From Bog-950 sp046329515 (lineage in GTDB: Bacteria; Bacteroidota; Bacteroidia; Chitinophagales; LD1): a DNA stretch of 64,000 nucleotides. The translations under genes were made by a program, and so were the position numbers. The notes under the pieces were generated by a model. It was not told where the DNA came from. It saw only the letters and a program-made list of their open reading frames with translations, and searched no databases. The stretch is taken from contig JAXLUM010000001.1 of NCBI GenBank assembly GCA_046329515.1, positions 434,001 to 498,000 on the forward strand. Direction: 5' to 3'. Positions 27,503-34,842 of the stretch are shown piece after piece (position 1 is the stretch's first letter; every line of letters starts with the position of its first letter).

Positions 27503-27949
27503 ATGAAACGACCCTTAGCCTTATACCTGCTAACAGCAGTTTTATTGTTTCAGGCAATTGGCGCCGTTTATGGCGGTTTTTCATTAGTACTTGCCCCCGA
27601 TGGCAGCCTTATGAAAATTCCCTTAAGCTGGCTGGCAAAAAGCCCTTTTACCAATTACTTAATACCAGGGGTTATTCTGGCGTTGGTTTTAGGATTGTTT
27701 CCATTAGTCATAATAGTTGCGCTTTGGTTAAAACCCAAATGGAATTTTAATGCGCTTAACGTTTATGCCGAAAGATATTGGGCGCTAACTTTCTCACTTT
27801 ACCTGGGCATAATGCTGGTGTGCTGGATAAACGTGCAATTGCTAATGGTTCAACAGTATTTTTGGCTTCAACCTGTAATGGCCTTAACCGGCATATTGAT
27901 TATAGTGTTGAGCTTGTTGCCTTCCCTTATAAATTATTACAAGCGGTAG
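27503..27949 (+). CDS. Small integral membrane protein (about 4 helices), unknown function
   Basis: A 148-residue hydrophobic protein. I start it at the ATG 27503 (MKRPLALYLL), which opens directly into the first membrane helix; a GTG twelve codons upstream is possible but gives an unlikely N-terminus. Four hydrophobic segments are seen, at about 4-28, 50-75, 88-110 and 113-140. There is no conserved catalytic motif and I do not recognise a family. It follows the histidine kinase on the same strand after 77 bases and converges on the lipoprotein gene at 27952, with two bases between stops. Confidence 0.7.
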   Translation: MKRPLALYLLTAVLLFQAIGAVYGGFSLVLAPDGSLMKIPLSWLAKSPFTNYLIPGVILALVLGLFPLVIIVALWLKPKWNFNALNVYAERYWALTFSLYLGIMLVCWINVQLLMVQQYFWLQPVMALTGILIIVLSLLPSLINYYKR

Positions 27950-27951
27950 TG

Positions 27952-28506
27952 TTATTGATATTGCATTACAGGCCCAAGCACTTCAATATTGGGCGTAAAA
28001 AAGTTTTGATTGCTAATGCAGCTGTAACCTGCATTGGCAATAACAAATGAATCATTAGGCGCTATGGTAACGTTACCAATAGGGTAATCAATAAAATTTA
28101 GTGGAAAGGTGGAGAAGGTTACGCGCACCGTGCCGCTAAACTTCATTGTTGAAGGGGTAAGGTTAAAAAACACAAGACTGTTACGTGTGTTGGTGCAGGT
28201 AGAGTTTTTGTCAATAGCGCCGGAAGCAACACAACCATTGCCTGTGTAAGCTGTTTGAAACAAGTTGGTAGTAACCTGCAGAACAGTGCTTTGAAAATAG
28301 GGACTGTTGGATTGCCCATCCCAAACAGTTGTAAAGTTGAACAGCTTTTTTACGTCTGCACTGTCACAATACAAACAGCTTCCATCATCAGTCTTTGCCC
28401 CTGCAGTAGGGTTTAATGCATTATGATCAGTGCATCCTTTTTTACAGGCCTGCATAACCACAAGGCATATAACCGCCCCCGCAAGTAATACAATGCGCTT
28501 AAGCAT
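27952..28506 (-). CDS. Lipoprotein with GCTDxxAxN...DDGSC motif, paralogue 1
   Basis: A 184-residue lipoprotein. The ATG at 28506 gives MLKRIVLLAGAVICLVVMQAC, a signal with lipobox MQAC. Longer upstream starts only add sequence overlapping the previous gene. Right after the lipidated Cys comes KKGCTDHNALNP...DDGSCLYC, a cysteine motif common in secreted Bacteroidota proteins. The rest is beta-rich (TVRVTFSTFPLNFIDYP, APNDSFVIAN). It is clearly homologous to the gene just upstream (28508-29068), sharing the motif, an N-G-N-G-C segment (TGNGCVASGA / NGNGCRAIGV) and a final NYQ/QYQ. One base separates them. The function is unknown. The neighbouring MauG-type protein suggests a shared periplasmic or surface setting. 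Confidence 0.75.
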   Translation of the reverse strand: MLKRIVLLAGAVICLVVMQACKKGCTDHNALNPTAGAKTDDGSCLYCDSADVKKLFNFTTVWDGQSNSPYFQSTVLQVTTNLFQTAYTGNGCVASGAIDKNSTCTNTRNSLVFFNLTPSTMKFSGTVRVTFSTFPLNFIDYPIGNVTIAPNDSFVIANAGYSCISNQNFFTPNIEVLGPVMQYQ

Positions 28507-28507
28507 A

Positions 28508-29068
28508 CTACTGATAGTTAATAGTGTGGTTAGAACTATTGATGCCAACTGAAAAGAAAGTTCCCTGATCAAGACAATTGTTACCTACGCTACCCAGAAC
28601 CAACGAATCGGAAGCTGGCACACTTATATTGGTAAATGAATAGGTGTTAACGGTGTTAAAGCCGAAAGAACTTGATACCGTAACTGTAAGATCGAATGTG
28701 ATATGAATGTCAGTAGGTACCAGGTTGTATAAAACCAGATAGTTGCGCCCCTGCCGGCAGTTAGGGTCGTTAACAACACCTATAGCCCTGCAGCCATTAC
28801 CATTATAACTTACCTCAGAAAAACGGTCCTCAATAGCCATTACGTAGGAAAACTGGTAAGGGCTGCCCTGCTGGCCATCGTAAATATAGGTTTGTGCGTT
28901 GCTTAGAAGTTGTGATGAACTATCGCAATACATACAGCTTCCATCATCCTCTTTAGCTGAAGCATTAAAGTTCATGGCCTTAGCATCTGTACAGCCTTGC
29001 TTACATGCCGAAAGCATTGCTATAGCACCCACAATCAAAATAATTACAAGGACCTTTAACTTATTCAT
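28508..29068 (-). CDS. Lipoprotein with GCTDxxAxN...DDGSC motif, paralogue 2
   Basis: A 186-residue lipoprotein and tandem paralogue of the next gene. Signal MNKLKVLVIILIVGAIAMLSAC (lipobox LSAC), then KQGCTDAKAMNF...DDGSCMYC, then a beta-sandwich-like body with YNGNGCRAIG and alternating hydrophobic strands (HITFDLTVTVSSSFGFN). No enzyme motif is visible. It ends one base before the start of paralogue 1 (TAG-T-ATG) and follows the di-haem peroxidase-like gene by four bases, so the three genes form a likely operon. Confidence 0.75.
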   Translation of the reverse strand: MNKLKVLVIILIVGAIAMLSACKQGCTDAKAMNFNASAKEDDGSCMYCDSSSQLLSNAQTYIYDGQQGSPYQFSYVMAIEDRFSEVSYNGNGCRAIGVVNDPNCRQGRNYLVLYNLVPTDIHITFDLTVTVSSSFGFNTVNTYSFTNISVPASDSLVLGSVGNNCLDQGTFFSVGINSSNHTINYQ

Positions 29069-29072
29069 GCCA

Positions 29073-30224
29073 TTATTTAAAAGGGTCAGAATATTTAGGG
29101 TCTGTTGTAATAGAATGGTCTGTTAATGTTTTAAGGAAGGCAATAAGGTCTACTTTATCAGCCGCGCTTAGGTTAAGCTTAACAGGCACAACCGGTACTG
29201 CTACCGAAGAAGAATCGCCACCCTGAACTAAAACATGGTCGAGGTTTACGTTTGGTTGAATGCCGTTATTGTAGTGCTCAATTACTTCTTCAAGCGTTTG
29301 GAATCTTCCATCGTGCATGTAAGGGGCGGTTAGCTCCACATTGCGTAAGGAAGGAATGATAAACAGACCGTTTTGGCCAGGCTTATTGTTTAAGGCGCCA
29401 ATACCTGCATCGGCATATTCCATATCTAACCCTATATTGGAAGAATTAGCCGGTGCATCGGTTTGCCCGCCATATGGGGTAGTAATAGGGGCACCTCCGA
29501 AGTTATCAGTACGGTGGCAGGTGCTGCAATGGCCGTTTGAGAAAAAGATGTTTGCTCCGCGCATTTCAGATTCTGATAAACCACTCCAGCCGGCAACATC
29601 AAACTTGCTTTTGTTGCTTACTATGCTGCGCATAAACTGTGCAAGGGCCAGTGATATTTTTTCGCTGGTAACTTCAGTGTTTCCGAAGGCAGCATTAAAT
29701 AATTCGGGATAGAAAGAGGTTTGCGCAAGTTTGGTTTGTAATACGTCAAAATTCTCTAATCCCATTTCAACGTGGTTTTTAACCGGCATAAGGGTTTGTT
29801 GTTCCATTGTATTGGCACGGCCATCCCAAAAGAAGCTTGACTTGCAGAAGGTATTAATGATAGCCATTGAATTGCGGGCGGTTTTCTTGCCGGCAAAACC
29901 ATCGCTGAAGGCAACATTATCGGCAAAGGCTAAATCCTGCTTGTGGCAACTGGCACAGGCAATAGAGTTATTTACAGATAGGCGCTTATCATAAAATAAA
30001 ACGCGGCCAAGTGTAGCACCTGCATTGGTAACCTGGTTGTTGGTTGGGGTGTTATCGCCTAATGAAAATTTCAGGTTGTTGTTTTGGGTGGCTTCGTAGT
30101 TATAAGGCTGGGTCGGCAGTTTCGGTGTAGAAGTGCCCAAAGCAGGCTCTTTAATACAACCGTTAAGCGCTACAAGCACAACTGCTACAGCAGCAATCAG
30201 CAAGGTAAAATAGTATCGTTTCAT
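29073..30224 (-). CDS. MauG/cytochrome c peroxidase-family di-haem lipoprotein
   Basis: A 383-residue exported di-haem protein. The signal ends in a lipobox ALNGC (Cys23). Two c-type haem sites are present: CASCH (residues 90-94) and CSTCH (233-237). Family landmarks include GRVLFYDKRLS, FWDGRANTMEQQ, NIFFSNGHCSTCH and LTAPYMHDGRFQTLEEVIEHY. CCP/MauG enzymes reduce H2O2 or oxidise protein side chains with a low- and a high-potential haem. The exact substrate is not predictable. It likely faces the periplasm or cell surface through its lipid. It sits 12 bases downstream of the barrel-like gene and 4 bases upstream of the paired lipoproteins. These may be its partners or substrates. Confidence 0.92.
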   Translation of the reverse strand: MKRYYFTLLIAAVAVVLVALNGCIKEPALGTSTPKLPTQPYNYEATQNNNLKFSLGDNTPTNNQVTNAGATLGRVLFYDKRLSVNNSIACASCHKQDLAFADNVAFSDGFAGKKTARNSMAIINTFCKSSFFWDGRANTMEQQTLMPVKNHVEMGLENFDVLQTKLAQTSFYPELFNAAFGNTEVTSEKISLALAQFMRSIVSNKSKFDVAGWSGLSESEMRGANIFFSNGHCSTCHRTDNFGGAPITTPYGGQTDAPANSSNIGLDMEYADAGIGALNNKPGQNGLFIIPSLRNVELTAPYMHDGRFQTLEEVIEHYNNGIQPNVNLDHVLVQGGDSSSVAVPVVPVKLNLSAADKVDLIAFLKTLTDHSITTDPKYSDPFK

Positions 30225-30236
30225 AAGTGTGTGGTT

Positions 30237-30899
30237 TTAAAATTTGAAAACGAAATATATTGATGTGGGTAAAAGAAATTGACCGTTTTGATTAACCGTT
30301 GGGCGGCTTGCCGTATTTAATTCAGGGAAAGCAACCGAGGTTAGTTTATTGAGTGAACGACCATAGGTATAATAGAAAGCTGTTTCAGTAAACAGCGAAA
30401 TGTGTTTATGCACGTTTATTTGTATGCCTACAACGGGGCCTGCACCTAGCGACCATCCGTTTGTTTTGGTGGTAACAATATCACTACTGTTGTTTACCCT
30501 TAAATAGGAAGGAGAGAAGTTGCCTACTACATCGGCCCCGCAAAAGAATGTCCAGAATTTGCCGAAAGTATAGCGGTATTCATAGCCTGCCCTTACATCA
30601 ACGGAGCCGGAGCGTTGTATGCGCACAAAGGTAGAGTCGGGATACTCTTTCTTGTTGCTGAAACTGCCGCCAATTGACATGCGGAAACCGTGATGTTTGG
30701 ATGGGAAACATTTATAGCCCAATATGTAGGGACTAACTACAATGTTGGTGTTGGAGAAATTGAGTATCTGCTTAATAAAGAAGGTAGTATTGATAAAAAC
30801 CTGGTGCTCCGTTTTGGCAGGCGGCAGGGTATCGGCCACGGATGCCCGCATAGAAGGCGCCATAAGAAGCAGTATAAGTAAAGGAAATACGAACTTCAT
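30237..30899 (-). CDS. Small outer-membrane beta-barrel-like protein
   Basis: A 220-residue exported protein. The ATG at 30899 (MKFVFPLLILLLMAP) gives the cleanest signal peptide; a start seven codons earlier is possible. The mature chain alternates short amphipathic strands (FRMSIGGSFSN, RAGYEYRYTFGKFWTFFCG, WSLGAGPVVGIQINV, ISLFTETAFYYTYG). It ends in an aromatic residue, SIYFVFKF, as outer-membrane barrels do for BamA recognition. The size fits an 8-stranded barrel. No specific family is recognised. It is the first gene of a minus-strand unit with the di-haem protein and two lipoproteins. Confidence 0.75.
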   Translation of the reverse strand: MKFVFPLLILLLMAPSMRASVADTLPPAKTEHQVFINTTFFIKQILNFSNTNIVVSPYILGYKCFPSKHHGFRMSIGGSFSNKKEYPDSTFVRIQRSGSVDVRAGYEYRYTFGKFWTFFCGADVVGNFSPSYLRVNNSSDIVTTKTNGWSLGAGPVVGIQINVHKHISLFTETAFYYTYGRSLNKLTSVAFPELNTASRPTVNQNGQFLLPTSIYFVFKF

Positions 30900-31180
30900 T
30901 TTCACAGGTTTGGTATTCAAGATATGAACTTTTTATAATCTGCCATAATCTTATGGTGCACTAAACGGATATTGTTAAAAGTTATTTTCCGCCTTTAGTC
31001 CGCAGTTATGACGTTTGAAAATAAGAAAGGGATGCCTGCCAATTGTAATATTTCAGTAAAAAATGAAACCGGTCTTACACGCTTAAGGTGGTAGGATTTT
31101 ATGGCTTTGGGTACCTGTTAAGCGCACTGAGAAGGCTTCCCTGATTATTATATATTCGCTGCTGCAAAAAAACAACCACC

Positions 31181-32320
31181 ATGAATTTTGATTTGACTGA
31201 AGAGCATTTGATGATACGCCAGGCCGCACGCGATTTTGCCCAGAATGAATGCAAGCCGGGTGTTATTGAGCGGGATACGAATATGACCTTCCCAAAGGAC
31301 CTTGTGAAAAGAATGGGTGAGCTGGGATTTTTAGGCATGATGGTGAGCCCCGAGTATGGTGGTGGTGGAATGGATACCCTAAGCTATGTAATAGCAATGG
31401 AAGAGATAAGCAAGGTGGACGCAAGCTGCTCAGTTATTATGAGCGTAAACAATAGCCTTGTTTGCTGGGGATTGGAAGAATTCGGCACAGAAGAACAAAA
31501 GCGTAAATATCTTACGCCTTTAGCTAAAGGAGAGAAGATAGGCGCTTTTTGCCTAAGCGAACCTGAAGCGGGTAGCGATGCTACCAGCCAGCGGACCACA
31601 GCCGTTGATATGGGTGATTATTACTTGTTAAACGGCACCAAAAACTGGATAACAAACGGCGGAAGCGCCAGCACCTACCTGGTAATTGCCCAAACACATC
31701 CTGAAAAAGGGCACCGGGGCATTAATGTGCTAATTGTAGAGAAAGGCATGGAAGGTTTTGTAGTTGCTAAGAAGGAGGACAAACTGGGTATACGCGCCAG
31801 CGATACACATACCCTTTTGTTTAATGACGTAAAGGTGCCTAAAGCCAACCGCATTGGCGAGGATGGTTTCGGGTTTAAGTTTGCTATGAAAACTCTTAGC
31901 GGTGGTCGTATTGGTATTGCTGCACAGGCCTTAGGCATAGCAGGCGGAGCTTACGAATTGGCCGCTGAGTATGCTAAACAGCGTAAGGCTTTTGGTAAGG
32001 AGATTATAAACCACCAGGCCGTAGCCTTTAAACTGGCTGACATGGCCACTGAAATTGAGGCTGCCCGTTTACTTGTTTATAAAGCTGCCCGCTTAAAGGA
32101 CGCCCATGAAAATTACGACCAGGCCAGCGCTATGGCTAAGGTATTTGCCAGCGAAACCGCAATGAAAGTAGCTACAGAAGCGGTGCAGGTGCATGGCGGC
32201 TACGGTTTTGTAAAAGAATACCATGTAGAACGCTTAATGCGCGATGCTAAAATTACCCAGATATACGAAGGCACCAGCGAGGTGCAGCGTATTGTAATAA
32301 GCAGAGGGGTATTGGGATAA
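31181..32320 (+). CDS. Acyl-CoA dehydrogenase (short/medium chain type)
   Basis: A 379-residue FAD enzyme that introduces the alpha-beta double bond in acyl-CoA during beta-oxidation. The length and layout match butyryl-CoA/medium-chain dehydrogenases: an N-terminal helical domain (EHLMIRQAARDFAQNEC), the FAD motif FCLSEPEAGSDA, the WITNG segment, the C-terminal domain RKAFGKEI, and QIYEGTSEVQR, whose Glu is the catalytic base position. The downstream hairpin at 32346-32374 ends the unit. The 281 bases upstream hold no gene: only a TATATTCG near-match to a -7 element about 25 bases before the ATG, without a clear -33 box. Confidence 0.94.
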   Translation: MNFDLTEEHLMIRQAARDFAQNECKPGVIERDTNMTFPKDLVKRMGELGFLGMMVSPEYGGGGMDTLSYVIAMEEISKVDASCSVIMSVNNSLVCWGLEEFGTEEQKRKYLTPLAKGEKIGAFCLSEPEAGSDATSQRTTAVDMGDYYLLNGTKNWITNGGSASTYLVIAQTHPEKGHRGINVLIVEKGMEGFVVAKKEDKLGIRASDTHTLLFNDVKVPKANRIGEDGFGFKFAMKTLSGGRIGIAAQALGIAGGAYELAAEYAKQRKAFGKEIINHQAVAFKLADMATEIEAARLLVYKAARLKDAHENYDQASAMAKVFASETAMKVATEAVQVHGGYGFVKEYHVERLMRDAKITQIYEGTSEVQRIVISRGVLG

Positions 32321-32345
32321 TAACTTTAGAGTAAAATAATTTACG

Positions 32346-32374
32346 CGGTTGGCTAATGGCCAACCGTTTTTGTT
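32346..32374 (+). terminator. Rho-independent terminator after the acyl-CoA dehydrogenase
   Basis: CGGTTGGC (32346-32353) pairs with GCCAACCG (32359-32366) across a 5-base loop and is followed by TTTTTGTTT. It lies between two convergent genes and serves the plus strand. Confidence 0.87.
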
Positions 32375-32386
32375 TGTGGAGGAGTA

Positions 32387-33985
32387 TCAGGATTGACTAT
32401 ACTTTAATGGCAGCCAAACTTTAAATATACTTCCGCTGGGCTCCTTGCGGCGCTGGTAGGTTATTTTGCCGCCCAACACTTCGGCAATTTTTTTGCAGGT
32501 AGCCAGGCCTATACCTGTGCCGTCAAATTCATCAAGGCTATGCGCCCTGCCAAACAAGGAGAATATTTTTTCGGCGTATTGATCATCTATACCAATTCCA
32601 TTGTCGGCAAAGGTTACATACAGGTATTCGCCGTTAAGTTGCGAACTTATTTCAAGGTGCGGAGGATTGTGGGTATGCGTATACTTAATAGCGTTATGAA
32701 TGATATTGGAAAACATTTGGTACAGCAAGGTACGTTGAACGTTTAGAATAGGCAGCGTATTTTTTAATTCCACTTTGCCATTACGTTCCCTAATAAAAGT
32801 TCCCTGGTCGCGGCAAATTTGGTTTACCAAATCATTTATATCTACCTGTTCAGGTTCAGCTATTTGTTGGTCTACACGGGCGTAAGCCAGCAAACCATTA
32901 ATAAGTTGTGTAAGGTGCGATGCATTCTGAATACTATAGTCAATATATTCTTTAGCTGCTGATGGCAGGTTTTCACCATGGTTTTTCTTCAAAAGCGATA
33001 GGAAGTTGACAATAGTGCGTAAAGGTGATTTTAAATCGTGTGAAGCTACGGTAGCAAAGTGCTCAAGGTCATTATTGCTGCGCGAAAGTTTGGTGTTTAC
33101 CTCGCGGAGTTGCTTTTCTGTTTCCAGCCTGTCGCGGGTTTGAAGGCAAAGCGATACACTATCAGATAACGAAAGCATAAACTGCACATCTTCTAACTGC
33201 CAGCGCATTTTAATGCCTACCTGTTCAGCGCAAATTATACCGTATAAGCGCCCATTGTGCCATACAGGCACATCCAGCAGCGATTTAAGATTCAGCGGCT
33301 TTGAATAGCTTTCATAAAAGTCTTTGGTGGCCGGGTGTGTGGCAATATCATCGGCCAATACAAAGGCATACTCTTTATTGATGTAATCGAAATAAGCGGC
33401 TGCTTCGTGTTTATGCAGAATACTTATTCCCGTATCGTTCGAAAAATCTAAGATGCTTTTAAGGTAGAGTTTGTAACAGCTTATGCTCTCCTGTTTTTCG
33501 CCAACCAGCCAAAAGCTTAGCCGTTCGCAGTTTAATATTTCTGCGGCGGCCCTTAAAATAAGTAACAGGGCGGCATCAAAATCGCTTTTATCCATCATGC
33601 AGATGGCCAGCAGCCTGCTTTTAATCTCCATTAACTTAATGCGCGATGATACCTGCAATTGATACATGCTCTCAATATCGGTTTCGCTTTGCCCATTGCA
33701 AACAAAGTATTCGCCGGTGCGGGTAACATGAAAATGCAACACTTGGTTGCGCACCAGGGCAGAGAAGATGTATTCGTCCTTTTTAGTAGTTTGAATATGC
33801 TCGCGCAGGCTCTCGGAAAGGCGGTTGTCCTGTAAAAGTTCAAAAATGGATGAGGGAAGTTGCCCGGAAGAGGGTAAGGTTTTTATACCCGAGGTATTTA
33901 CAAACAGAATTTTGCCATTGGCATCAATAACCAATACAACATTGCGCAGGGCATTAAACAGCTCAAAATTATGCTGCTCACTCAT
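32387..33985 (-). CDS. PAS/GAF sensor histidine kinase, cytoplasmic
   Basis: A 532-residue kinase. I use the ATG at 33985 (MSEQHNFELFNAL), since the 12 codons upstream add nothing conserved. Residues ~5-110 are a PAS-like sensor (NVVLVIDANGKILFVN). Residues ~125-280 form a GAF-like domain (DFDAALLLILRAAAEIL, LKSLLDVPVWHNGRLYGIICAEQVG). After a coiled linker comes HisKA with phospho-acceptor His316 in ASHDLKSPLRT. The ATPase has NIIHNAIKY, FADNGIGID, FSLFGRAHS and GTGIGLATCKK. It has no membrane segment and no response regulator nearby. It shares its C-terminal half with the TPR kinase at 25602, but the sensory halves differ. The GAF ligand is unknown. Confidence 0.9.
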   Translation of the reverse strand: MSEQHNFELFNALRNVVLVIDANGKILFVNTSGIKTLPSSGQLPSSIFELLQDNRLSESLREHIQTTKKDEYIFSALVRNQVLHFHVTRTGEYFVCNGQSETDIESMYQLQVSSRIKLMEIKSRLLAICMMDKSDFDAALLLILRAAAEILNCERLSFWLVGEKQESISCYKLYLKSILDFSNDTGISILHKHEAAAYFDYINKEYAFVLADDIATHPATKDFYESYSKPLNLKSLLDVPVWHNGRLYGIICAEQVGIKMRWQLEDVQFMLSLSDSVSLCLQTRDRLETEKQLREVNTKLSRSNNDLEHFATVASHDLKSPLRTIVNFLSLLKKNHGENLPSAAKEYIDYSIQNASHLTQLINGLLAYARVDQQIAEPEQVDINDLVNQICRDQGTFIRERNGKVELKNTLPILNVQRTLLYQMFSNIIHNAIKYTHTHNPPHLEISSQLNGEYLYVTFADNGIGIDDQYAEKIFSLFGRAHSLDEFDGTGIGLATCKKIAEVLGGKITYQRRKEPSGSIFKVWLPLKYSQS

Positions 33986-34166
33986 ATTGCAATATAATAA
34001 ATTTGTATTAAGTAACCGCATTGATTTTTATCAGTACTGCTGGTAGAATAGCTTATGCCCGGTTTTGCCGCCTTGCGGTCCTTTCTTGCCATTTAGGTTA
34101 AATGAGCGGAGGCAAATGGTTTGTAAATCAATTGTTTAGGGGTTATTATTTTCTTTAGCTAATGGT

Positions 34167-34196
34167 TTTGAATTTAGTTGGTTAGTTCTATATTTG
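34167..34196 (+). promoter_or_regulatory. Bacteroidetes-type promoter of rplL
   Basis: TTTG at 34167-34170 and TATATTTG at 34189-34196 match the Bacteroidetes -33/-7 consensus (TTTG and TAnnTTTG), with 18 bases between them. It is the best promoter match found in the window and fits a highly expressed ribosomal gene. The predicted start of transcription is around 34203. Confidence 0.75.
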
Positions 34197-34204
34197 CGGT
34201 CCCA

Positions 34205-34338
34205 AATTCAAAAGTAGCTTCCAACAGCTTTTGTAAGGCGGAAAACAGGCCGATACCTGAACAGCAAACTGCGGTTGTGAGCCCCGGTTTAAAGGAACGG
34301 AGGAAGCCACATGGTATAACAATAAAAAACGAAATAAC
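34205..34338 (+). promoter_or_regulatory. Foldable 5' leader of rplL, candidate autoregulatory RNA
   Basis: About 135 bases of untranslated leader. GTAGCTTCC (34214-34222) can pair with GGAAGCCAC (34302-34310), eight of nine positions, closing a ~97-nt domain. Inside, CAGG/CCTG (34246-34249 / 34256-34259) forms a small hairpin and CCG/CGG pieces near 34284-34300 can pair. L10-L12 operons are commonly controlled by a structured leader. That this is one is inference. Confidence 0.45.
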
Positions 34339-34716
34339 ATGGCAGATTTAAAAGCCTTAGCTGAACAACTGGTAAGCCTGACTGTAAAAGACGTTCAGGA
34401 ATTAGCAAACATTTTAAAAGCTGACTACGGTATTGAACCAGCTGCTGCTGCAGTTGCTGTAGCTGCTGCCCCAGCAGGTGGCGGTGGTGCTGCTGCTGCT
34501 GAGAAAACTGAATTCGACGTAATTCTGAAGAGCGCAGGTGCTCAGAAGTTGAACGTGGTTAAAGTGGTTAAAGACGTAACTGGTCTTGGCTTGAAAGAAG
34601 CAAAAGACCTGGTTGACGGCGCTCCAAAACCAGTAAAAGAAAAATTAGACAAAGCTTCTGCTGAAGACCTGAAGAAGAAACTGGAAGAAGCAGGTGCTGA
34701 AGTTGAAATCAAGTAA
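34339..34716 (+). CDS. rplL: 50S ribosomal protein L7/L12
   Basis: A 125-residue acidic stalk protein. The N-terminal dimerisation helix (MADLKALAEQLVSLTVKDV) and the Ala/Gly hinge (AAAAVAVAAAPAGGGG, about 36-55) are both present. The C-terminal factor-binding domain is EKTEFDVILKSAG, KLNVVKVVKDVTGLGLKEAK and KKLEEAGAEVEIK. It recruits EF-Tu, EF-G and other GTPases to the ribosome. Oddly, rplJ (L10), rplA, rplK and rpoBC, which normally surround it, are absent. Instead a histidine kinase and a FAD-Rieske gene flank it. It has its own promoter, leader and terminator, so it is a monocistronic unit here. Confidence 0.97.
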   Translation: MADLKALAEQLVSLTVKDVQELANILKADYGIEPAAAAVAVAAAPAGGGGAAAAEKTEFDVILKSAGAQKLNVVKVVKDVTGLGLKEAKDLVDGAPKPVKEKLDKASAEDLKKKLEEAGAEVEIK

Positions 34717-34740
34717 TTGATTCCAAAGTCTGAAAAAATA

Positions 34741-34774
34741 AAAAGGCTGTCCCGAAACGGACGGCCTTTTTTAT
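34741..34774 (+). terminator. Rho-independent terminator of rplL
   Basis: AAAAGGCTGTCC pairs with GGACGGCCTTTT (one G-U) around CGAAAC, then a T run. It starts 25 bases after the rplL stop. Confidence 0.92.
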
Positions 34775-34820
34775 TTGTGCAATAATTTCCCCTTTGTTCT
34801 AGCGGCTGATTTTTGAAGTG

Positions 34821-34840
34821 ATCTCTGTTTAAACAGAGAT
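34821..34840. promoter_or_regulatory. Perfect 20-bp palindrome just before the FAD-Rieske start
   Basis: ATCTCTGTTT followed by its exact reverse complement AAACAGAGAT, ending two bases before the ATG at 34843. There is no T tract, so it is unlikely to be a terminator. A dimeric repressor operator, or a hairpin that hides the start codon region, are the obvious options. Confidence 0.6.
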
Positions 34841-34842
34841 GT

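Noticed and set aside
27454..27750. 98-residue plus-strand open frame overlapping the small membrane protein
   Set aside because: It is an alternative frame of the 27503-27949 gene, without the alternating hydrophobic helices or a plausible N-terminus.
31008..31094. 28-codon open frame in the 281-base gap before the acyl-CoA dehydrogenase
   Set aside because: It has no ribosome-binding site, no hydrophobic or motif character, and a length within chance expectation for this base composition.
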